A stretch of 16,732 nt of DNA, taken from DATBLZ01 sp036555065. GTDB taxonomy: Bacteria; Pseudomonadota; Gammaproteobacteria; Steroidobacterales; Rariloculaceae. Position numbers and translations under genes: made by a program. This document shows, one piece after another, positions 9,039 to 15,019 of the stretch. The notes under the pieces are model-generated. The model saw nothing but the letters and a program-made list of their open reading frames with translations, searched no databases and had not been told where the DNA came from. The DNA lies in assembly GCA_036555065.1 (NCBI GenBank), contig DATBLZ010000038.1, positions 1 to 16,732 of the forward strand, read 5' to 3'. Position 1 is the first letter of the stretch, and each line of letters starts with the position of its first letter.

Positions 9039-10889
9039 ATGTCGCGACGCCTGTTTGCCAGCACCTTGACGATCGGCCTTGCTTTCGCGGTGAGTGCCGT
9101 GCACGCGGCGAGCGAGATTGCCGATGCTGCAATGCGCGGCGATGCGGCGAAGGTCCGCGAGCTGCTCGGCGCAGAGTCGAATGTTAATGCGCCGCAACCC
9201 GACGGCGCGACGGCCCTCCATTGGGCCGTCTATCGCGACGATGTCGGGCTTGCAGATATCCTCATCGATGCGGGTGCCGACGTTGCGGCCGTGAACCGCG
9301 AAGGTGTTGCGCCGCTCGCGCTCGCTGCCGTCAACGGCAGCGCCGCGATGATCGAGATCCTGCTCGATGCCGGCGCCGACCCGAACACGATGCTCGCACA
9401 TGGCGAAACCGCGCTCATGCTCGCCGCGCGTACGGGCAGCGTCGCGGCCATCGACGTGCTCATCGCGCGCGGCGCCGAGGTCGATGCGCGCGAGGCGTTG
9501 CGCGGCACGACGCCGCTGATGTGGGCGGCCGCGTACGCGAACCCGGATGCCGTACGGGCATTGCTCGCGCACGGGGCGGATTTCAGCGCTACGTCCGGCG
9601 TAATCCCGCGCGGCCGCCGGCCGTATCTCGCGCCTTCGGCGCGCTCGCGAATCGACGCGTTTGCGGAAGGTGTGGGCCAAGCGGGCCGCGCCATTCCCGT
9701 CGACCTCGACGGAGCCGACGATACGAACACCACCGATGCCGATTTCGCCGATGCGGCCGAGGAGCGGCCGACGCGCGCGCCCGCGCTGAGCGCGGCCGCA
9801 GCAGGCGCGGCCGACGCGGAGGACTTCCCCGAGTTCGAGCGTGTCGAGCGGCCGCGGTCGGCGGATCCGCCGCCTTCGGCACAGGGTCCGCGGCGCGCCG
9901 GGGAGCAGACGACGGGCACGGGCGAGGTCGTGCGCCCGACCGAGGAATGGGGCGGGTTGACGCCGCTCGTGTTCGCGGCGCGTGAAGGCGATCTCGAGTC
10001 GGCGCGCAGTTTGCTCGATGCCGGCGCCGACGTGAACCAGACCACGGCTTACGGTTGGACCGCGTTGCTCACGGCCACGCAGAATCGTTATTACACGCTC
10101 GGGAAATACTTGCTCGAGCGCGGCGCGGACCCGAACATCGCGAACAAAGGCGGCTGGAGCCCGCTCTACATCGCGACCGACAACCGCAACATCGAGGGCG
10201 GCGACTATCCGACTCGCAAGCCCGATATGGACCATCTTGCGTACATCACGCTGCTGCTTGATCACGGCGCCGACGCGAATCTGCGCATGAACTCGAGCAC
10301 TGAAACGCGCACGATCTTTACGCACCAGTGGCTCTACGAGGAGGGCGCCACACCCTTTTTGCGTGCTGCGCAATCGGGCGATCTCGTGCTCATGAAACTC
10401 TTGCTCGAGCACGGCGCGGATCCGAATCTCGCGACCTACGACAACGTGACGCCGCTCATGGTTGCGTCGGGCATCGGTTGGGTCGAAGGCGTGACGTTCG
10501 AATGGTCGCCCGCGCAGACGCTCGATGCGATCGAGCTGCTGCTGACGCTCGGCGCCGACGTCAACGCGAAAGACACGCTCGACTACCGCACCGCCCTCAT
10601 GGGTGCTGCGCACAAGGGCCGAACGGACGTAATCGAGCTCCTCGTTGCCCACGGCGCGGATCTTGCGGCGCGCGACATCGGCAGCCGCGACAGCATCCAC
10701 AACCTCGCGGGACTCACGTGGCAGGCGATCGACTATGCCGACGGCCTCGTGCGCGTCGGCGTGCAATCGGCGATCGCCCACCCGGAAGCTGCCGAGTTGC
10801 TGCGCACGCTCATGACCAACGCCGGCTTGCCGGTGCCGCCCGCGGGCCGCACGCTCGAGTCGATTTGCATCACCGAGCTCTGCCGCTGA
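9039..10889 (+). CDS. Secreted ankyrin-repeat protein
   Basis: This 616-residue protein has a Sec signal peptide (MSRR, hydrophobic core, VHA-A cleavage near residue 23) followed by two ankyrin blocks. Residues 24-188 contain about five repeats, several with the LLDAGADPN or ALMLAARTG consensus. Residues about 304-600 contain about five more, some with longer loops. Between them, about 190-303 is a low-complexity linker rich in Ala, Asp, Glu, Arg and Pro, likely disordered. Two cysteines near the end (C610 and C615, CITELCR) could form a disulfide or bind a ligand; they do not form a heme CxxCH site. Ankyrin repeats usually bind proteins, so this may be the scaffold for the cytochrome and DUF1552 proteins. 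It starts 22 nt after the DUF1552 stop, within the same operon. Its binding partner is inferred from context only. Confidence 0.88.
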   Translation: MSRRLFASTLTIGLAFAVSAVHAASEIADAAMRGDAAKVRELLGAESNVNAPQPDGATALHWAVYRDDVGLADILIDAGADVAAVNREGVAPLALAAVNGSAAMIEILLDAGADPNTMLAHGETALMLAARTGSVAAIDVLIARGAEVDAREALRGTTPLMWAAAYANPDAVRALLAHGADFSATSGVIPRGRRPYLAPSARSRIDAFAEGVGQAGRAIPVDLDGADDTNTTDADFADAAEERPTRAPALSAAAAGAADAEDFPEFERVERPRSADPPPSAQGPRRAGEQTTGTGEVVRPTEEWGGLTPLVFAAREGDLESARSLLDAGADVNQTTAYGWTALLTATQNRYYTLGKYLLERGADPNIANKGGWSPLYIATDNRNIEGGDYPTRKPDMDHLAYITLLLDHGADANLRMNSSTETRTIFTHQWLYEEGATPFLRAAQSGDLVLMKLLLEHGADPNLATYDNVTPLMVASGIGWVEGVTFEWSPAQTLDAIELLLTLGADVNAKDTLDYRTALMGAAHKGRTDVIELLVAHGADLAARDIGSRDSIHNLAGLTWQAIDYADGLVRVGVQSAIAHPEAAELLRTLMTNAGLPVPPAGRTLESICITELCR

Positions 10890-10901
10890 ATGCTCCTAAT
10901 T

Positions 10902-10907
10902 AGGAAG
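10902..10907 (+). promoter_or_regulatory. Ribosome binding site that decides the NnrU-like start
   Basis: AGGAAG lies only two bases before the ATG at 10910 but eight bases before the ATG at 10916. The second start has normal spacing and is preferred. Confidence 0.6.
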
Positions 10908-10915
10908 CGATGCTC

Positions 10916-11497
10916 ATGACGCAGCTCGTTGTCGGGATTCTCCTGTTTCTAGGGCTGCACTCGATCTCGATCATCGCCGAGGACTCGCGGAACGCGCTAG
11001 TGGCGCGTATCGGCCTCGTCGCGTGGCAGGCGCTGTACTCGATTCTTTCGTTGGCGGGCATCGTGCTCATCGTCCGCGGATACGCGGCGGCGCGGGCCGA
11101 CTCCGTAATTCTCTATGTGCCGGCTTTATGGATGCGGCATTCGGCGATGTTGCTCATGATGTTCGTGTTCCCGCTGCTGCTGTCGACCTACCTCCCAGGC
11201 AGGATCAAGACGGCGTTCAAACATCCGACGCTCGTGGCCGTCAAGACTTGGGCTTTCGCGCATTTGCTCGCGAACGGCGGGCTCCACGACTTGATTCTAT
11301 TCGGCGCTTTTCTCGCGTGGGCCGTCGTCGATCGGATCTCGTACCGGTACCGCGCGCCGCGTCCGCCCAGAGAGTTTCCGCCGTCGCGGTGGAACGACAT
11401 GATTACGATCGTCGGCGGGCTTGCGATCTACGCGATCTTTCTTCGCGGCGGCCATGCGTGGCTCACGGGGATGCCGTTGCCGTGGGCTTTGCCGTAA
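10916..11497 (+). CDS. NnrU family membrane protein
   Basis: A hydrophobic protein of 193 residues with five or six predicted membrane helices, matching the NnrU family (PF07298). Diagnostic blocks are the N-terminal LFLGLHSI segment, a LYVPALWMRH loop, the HPTLVAVKTWAFAHLLANG motif, which parallels the family's HPMxxxVxLWAxAHLLANG, and WNDMI before the last helices. NnrU was named for a locus linked to nitric oxide and nitrite reductases in denitrifiers. Relatives such as isoprenylcysteine methyltransferase-like and MAPEG-like membrane proteins share a similar look, and its own activity is unproven. An ATG at 10910 also fits the frame, but ribosome-binding-site spacing favours 10916. It closes the rightward operon 26 nt after the ankyrin gene. 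No denitrification genes are seen nearby. It ends 21 nt from the convergent ATPase gene, and no clear terminator separates them. Confidence 0.85.
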   Translation: MTQLVVGILLFLGLHSISIIAEDSRNALVARIGLVAWQALYSILSLAGIVLIVRGYAAARADSVILYVPALWMRHSAMLLMMFVFPLLLSTYLPGRIKTAFKHPTLVAVKTWAFAHLLANGGLHDLILFGAFLAWAVVDRISYRYRAPRPPREFPPSRWNDMITIVGGLAIYAIFLRGGHAWLTGMPLPWALP

Positions 11498-11518
11498 GGA
11501 CCGCCCGACGCATTTGGC

Positions 11519-13429
11519 TCAGGGGGCTGTGCGCGCCTTAGGGTGCTGCGGCTCGTCGTCCTTGGCCTTCTCGTCGCGCTTGCCGGTCGCAAGCGCGAGA
11601 GTCGCGGCGAGCTTGTCGAGCTCGGCGTCCCCGAACAGCGTTTCGGCCATGGAGTTGCTGATATCCTCGAGCGCCTTCGCGTTGGCGAGCGCCTCGAGGT
11701 TCGCGAGCTTGTGCTGAGTTTCCTCGTCGAACTCCATGAGCATCGAGTCGTCGGCCGAAGGCTCCTCGCCGGCCGAGTCGATGGACTCGGTCAGCACGGG
11801 CACATCGGTCAGATCCTTCCCGAGAACCGTGTCGATTTCGCCCGCGCTCAACGCAAGATCGAACGAGAACTCCTCATCGCCGTCGGCAGCCACCTCCGGC
11901 GAGGACTCGAACTCGACTGTAAGAACGGGGACGTCGGCCGCGGGTCTTGCGCTCGGCGGCGGCGGCGGAGGAGGAGGCGCGGCGCTCCGGGCGGGCGCGG
12001 GCGTTGGTGAGGGCGTCGGCGGCTTGGCCGCAGGAGCTGTGCTCAGGGGCGCCGGTGCCGGTGCGCGGGCCGGGGACTTGGCCGCGGACGGCGGAGATTT
12101 CATCGCCGCGCCGCCCGGTGCGGACGCGGGGCCCCGTGCGGGCACGGGGGCCGGTGCAGCGGCCTTCGGGCTCGGCACGGGTCGCGGTGCCGGTGCGGCA
12201 GCCGTTTGGGCAGCGCGCGTGGCGGCGACTCGCGCGGCCAGCGACTGCGCGGAAGTCAGGGTCGGCGTCGGCGCGGGGGCCGGCGTTGCGGCCGGAGTCG
12301 AGACGGCGGCCGGTGGCGGCACAACGGCTCGCGGAGGCGTCGGTGCGGGCATTACGACCGGCGGTGCGGGAGCAGTGGGCGGTACCGAAGCGGCCGGAGC
12401 CGGCGGCTCGACCCTTAGCGACGACGCGGCAGATGATGGCCGTGCGACGACCGGCGTCGGCGCGGCCGGCGCGGGTGTCACCACGGCGCGCGGCGCAGCG
12501 GATGTCGGCGCTGGCGCTGCCGCGGGCGAGGGCGGCGCGGCTGGCGCTGATGCAGCTTTCGGGCTCGGCTCGGCCTGAGCAACCGTCGGCCAAGGTGTCC
12601 CCGCGACCGCAGGCGCCGGTCCCAACCCAAAGACGTCGACCGCGACTTGAGTGATCAACGGCGCGTTGACCTGCGGCTCGCGCGCGGAAGCGGCGAGCGT
12701 CAGCGCCGTCGCGCAAAGATTGTTGGCGGTCCGGATGATCCCGCCCGAGTATTGATGCAGGGCATCGATCGCCTCATCCGTGAATAGCTTGAGCGTCTTG
12801 CCGCCCGCCGCCGTGATGCAGTGGATGAGGTAGTCACGGAGCTCCACGCGCGTCAGCGGCTCGAGGTTCCAGCGCAGCCGCGTCCGTTGCCTGAGGGCGG
12901 CCAGCGCGGGCTCGGCGAGAAGCTCCGCGAGTCCCGTGCGTGATGTCAGCACGACATTCGCGCCGGGACAGCCGTTCGGATCCGCAGCCGTCAAAGATTC
13001 GAGCGCGGCGAGCACGTCGGATTGAAGGTTCTCGGCGCTCTCGACCAAGACGCAGACACGCGTATCGGTCGCGCGCATCTCGTTGAGATACTGGCGCCAC
13101 ATCTGCAACCGCTCGACGCGACTGTTTTTGTACGGGCTGAAGCCGAACTCGGTGAGCAGCATCTCGAGGAGCTCGTGGCCCGTCACGGGCGCTGTGCCGA
13201 CCCAGCCGAGCGCAAGGCGCGTCGTGAGCGCGCGCAGCGTATGCGCGGCGAGCGTAGTCTTGCCAACGCCGGATGGTCCCGTCAGCAGGGCAACGGAATC
13301 GCGCAACGTCAACGCGACGCCGAGGTTCGTGACGGCGAGCTTCTGCGGAGTGCCGAGGAAAACGTCTACGCCTTGGGCGATTCCTTCCTCGAACAAATGC
13401 CGCTGCAAGCCAAAGTGGTCTTGATACAT
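11519..13429 (-). CDS. ExeA/GspA-like AAA ATPase with long Pro/Ala linker and acidic tail
   Basis: This 636-residue protein starts MYQDHFGL, the typical opening of ExeA/GspA-type ATPases. Those proteins use ATP to help assemble envelope machines such as the type II secretion channel. Walker A is GPSGVGKT (51-58). The Walker B position reads VCVLVESAENL (125-135), where relatives have LLIDEAQNL, so the usual Asp and catalytic Glu are changed. GGIIRTANNLC (229-239) is the conserved C-lid motif. Residues about 270-497 are a Pro/Ala-rich linker including eight consecutive prolines. The tail (about 498-636) is acidic, with VPVLT twice and a helical SMAETLFGDAELDKL segment. No transmembrane helix or peptidoglycan-binding domain is seen, unlike ExeA itself. 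The open frame extends upstream to 13597, but those 56 residues look non-coding and precede the conserved MY start. It is convergent with the NnrU gene and divergent from the desaturase. Confidence 0.82.
   Translation of the reverse strand: MYQDHFGLQRHLFEEGIAQGVDVFLGTPQKLAVTNLGVALTLRDSVALLTGPSGVGKTTLAAHTLRALTTRLALGWVGTAPVTGHELLEMLLTEFGFSPYKNSRVERLQMWRQYLNEMRATDTRVCVLVESAENLQSDVLAALESLTAADPNGCPGANVVLTSRTGLAELLAEPALAALRQRTRLRWNLEPLTRVELRDYLIHCITAAGGKTLKLFTDEAIDALHQYSGGIIRTANNLCATALTLAASAREPQVNAPLITQVAVDVFGLGPAPAVAGTPWPTVAQAEPSPKAASAPAAPPSPAAAPAPTSAAPRAVVTPAPAAPTPVVARPSSAASSLRVEPPAPAASVPPTAPAPPVVMPAPTPPRAVVPPPAAVSTPAATPAPAPTPTLTSAQSLAARVAATRAAQTAAAPAPRPVPSPKAAAPAPVPARGPASAPGGAAMKSPPSAAKSPARAPAPAPLSTAPAAKPPTPSPTPAPARSAAPPPPPPPPSARPAADVPVLTVEFESSPEVAADGDEEFSFDLALSAGEIDTVLGKDLTDVPVLTESIDSAGEEPSADDSMLMEFDEETQHKLANLEALANAKALEDISNSMAETLFGDAELDKLAATLALATGKRDEKAKDDEPQHPKARTAP
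11939..12622 (-). repeat. Pro/Ala-rich low-complexity coding segment
   Basis: About 228 codons of the ExeA-like gene encode almost only Pro, Ala, Ser, Thr, Val, Gly and Arg. The segment includes a GGC/GGA-type microsatellite giving eight prolines around 11950-11975. It forms a flexible spacer between the ATPase and the acidic tail. Such DNA gives long spurious open frames on the opposite strand (for example 11736-12578), which should not be annotated. Confidence 0.8.
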
Positions 13430-13730
13430 TTCGAAATAGGGCCTTATGCCGTCGGCTCGGTGCCCACGAGGACGTCCAGTTTCCTTAATATCGGCGCCGC
13501 ATTCCGCTAGCTCTGTCACAGTTAACGGAACGCCCGCATAGACCTCGGGAGCCAAAGCAGTTAAGCTCGCGGGCAACGAAGGGGGGCCAGGCGCCATTTG
13601 GGGCGCGCGGGCGGCTTACGCCCGCAAAGTGAGCGCTGCGTCACGCCCCAGGAGTGACAAGGGCGGCAGCGGTCCGGGTAGATCCCGAATACGTTAGCGG
13701 CCGAATTGGGCTGCAAGAGGTAGCGCGTTT
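13430..13730. other. 301-bp divergent intergenic region (ExeA-like ATPase / desaturase)
   Basis: If the ATPase starts at 13429, this stretch is non-coding and must hold both divergent promoters. Visible elements are a perfect 7-bp hairpin GCGGGCG-GCTTA-CGCCCGC (13607-13625) without a T-tract, an inverted repeat GTCAC/GTGAC with a nine-base spacer (13640-13658), and CTGTCACAG (13513-13521), a 9-base palindrome about a central C, adjoining GTTAAC. The last two are possible operators, but no regulator can be named. No firm -35/-10 pair was found. GAGG ends about ten bases before the desaturase ATG. Confidence 0.4.
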
Positions 13731-14924
13731 ATGGTGTTTGACGGGCTCTTAGAGCTCTCCGTGTGGGGGTATGTCGGCGTCACGCTGCTGCTCACCCACG
13801 TCACGATCGCCAGCGTCACGATCTTCTTGCATCGGCACCAAGCGCATCGCGCGCTCACTCTGCACCCTGCGATCAGCCATTTCTTCCGCGCCTGGCTCTG
13901 GTTTACGACCGGGATGGTCACGCGCGAGTGGGCCGCCATTCACCGCAAGCACCACGCGCGGTGCGAAACCGCCGAGGACCCGCATAGTCCGCAGCAACGG
14001 GGCCTCAACGCCGTGCTCTTCGGAGGCGTGCTCCTCTATCGCAACGAGGCGCTCAACAAAGAGACGCTCGAGCAATATGGAGCCGGCACGCCCGATGATT
14101 GGCTCGAGCGAAACCTCTACAGCCGTTACCGCTATACGGGCGTCGGCATCATGCTCGTGACCGACGTTCTGCTCTTTGGCCTCGTCGGGCTCGCGATCTG
14201 GGCCGTGCAAATGGTCTGGATTCCGTTTTGGGCCGCGGGGGTCATCAACGGCGTCGGCCACTTTTGGGGATATCGCAACTTCGAGACGCAGGACGCGTCG
14301 CGCAACATCGTTCCTTGGGGAATCCTGATCGGCGGCGAGGAGCTGCACAACAACCACCACGCCTATGCCGCTTCGGCGCGGCTCTCCAACAAATGGTGGG
14401 AGTTCGATATCGGCTGGCTCTATATCCGCATTCTCGAGGTTCTCGGGCTAGCGGGCGTGCGCCGCACCGCGCCGCGCACGGCGTTCGAGCCGGGGCAGCG
14501 CGGCATCGACATCGACACGCTCAAGGCCGTCGTCACGAATCGCTTTCACATTCTCAAGCTCTACGGCAAACAGGTCGTAGCTCCCGTGCTGCGCGCACAG
14601 TGCCAAGACGCCCAGTGCTACGGCGTCAGCGGGGCAGCCCTGCGACGGTTGCGACGCATCGGCAAGCTCGTCGCATCGGAGGCCGCGGCGCTCGACGCGA
14701 AAGCCATGGCTCGCCTGCGCGAGGCTTTGGAAACCAACCACGCGCTGCACACGATATTCGAGTTCAAACAGCGCCTCAAATCGCTGTGGGGCCAGCATAC
14801 CCGCAATCACTCCGATCCTTTGGCGCGCCTCCAGGCTTGGTGCGCCGACGCCGAGGCGAGCGGCATAGCCGCATTGCAGGAGTTCGCGCAACAGCTGCGC
14901 GGGTATCGCTCGCAGTTCGCCTAG
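13731..14924 (+). CDS. Fatty acid (acyl-CoA/acyl-lipid delta-9-type) desaturase with C-terminal extension
   Basis: This 397-residue membrane enzyme has the three histidine boxes that hold the di-iron centre: HRHQAH (34-39), HRKHH (71-75) and HNNHH (206-210). Hydrophobic segments sit between them, and GHFWGYRNFETQDASRN is typical of the stearoyl-CoA-type desaturases. These use oxygen and electrons from a redox partner to put a double bond into saturated acyl chains, adjusting membrane fluidity. The catalytic part ends near residue 250. Residues about 262-397 form a helical, charged extension ending WCADAEASGIAALQEFAQQLRGY, which looks like the C-terminus of ISL3-family transposases. I recall a comparable tail in pseudomonad DesA proteins but could not check. 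The gene appears monocistronic. The ATG at 13731 is preceded by GAGG. A redox partner gene is not in the window. Confidence 0.9.
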   Translation: MVFDGLLELSVWGYVGVTLLLTHVTIASVTIFLHRHQAHRALTLHPAISHFFRAWLWFTTGMVTREWAAIHRKHHARCETAEDPHSPQQRGLNAVLFGGVLLYRNEALNKETLEQYGAGTPDDWLERNLYSRYRYTGVGIMLVTDVLLFGLVGLAIWAVQMVWIPFWAAGVINGVGHFWGYRNFETQDASRNIVPWGILIGGEELHNNHHAYAASARLSNKWWEFDIGWLYIRILEVLGLAGVRRTAPRTAFEPGQRGIDIDTLKAVVTNRFHILKLYGKQVVAPVLRAQCQDAQCYGVSGAALRRLRRIGKLVASEAAALDAKAMARLREALETNHALHTIFEFKQRLKSLWGQHTRNHSDPLARLQAWCADAEASGIAALQEFAQQLRGYRSQFA

Positions 14925-14971
14925 CCGCTTGCTCGGGCAGGCAAAGGCTGTAAGAATCGAGACTCAGTCTA

Positions 14972-14992
14972 CCGGGCCGCCGGAGGGCCCGG
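14972..14992. repeat. GC hairpin between the desaturase and the second DUF1592 gene
   Basis: CCGGGCC (14972-14978) and GGCCCGG (14986-14992) form a perfect 7-bp stem with a seven-base loop. There is no T-tract after it, so it is at best a weak terminator for the desaturase. It also lies in the leader of the next gene. A loose TTGCTC-16-TAAGAA promoter-like pair lies at 14929-14956. Confidence 0.45.
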
Positions 14993-15019
14993 ATGCAGTC
15001 GAGTGAGTCGGGGAAGCCT

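Noticed and set aside
8883..10781. Antisense open frame of 632 codons opposite the ankyrin gene
   Set aside because: Its repetitive Arg/Val/Gly-rich product mirrors the ankyrin repeats on the other strand; no recognisable domain.
13430..13597. 56-residue N-terminal extension of the ExeA-like ATPase
   Set aside because: Family proteins begin at the MYxxHFGL motif; the extension has no recognisable structure. It is not fully excluded, as the ribosome binding site before 13429 is weak.
14514..14924. Remnant insertion sequence inserted into the desaturase gene
   Set aside because: The frame is continuous with the desaturase, there are no terminal inverted repeats or target duplications, and only a C-terminal transposase-like segment is present; it is treated as a protein extension.
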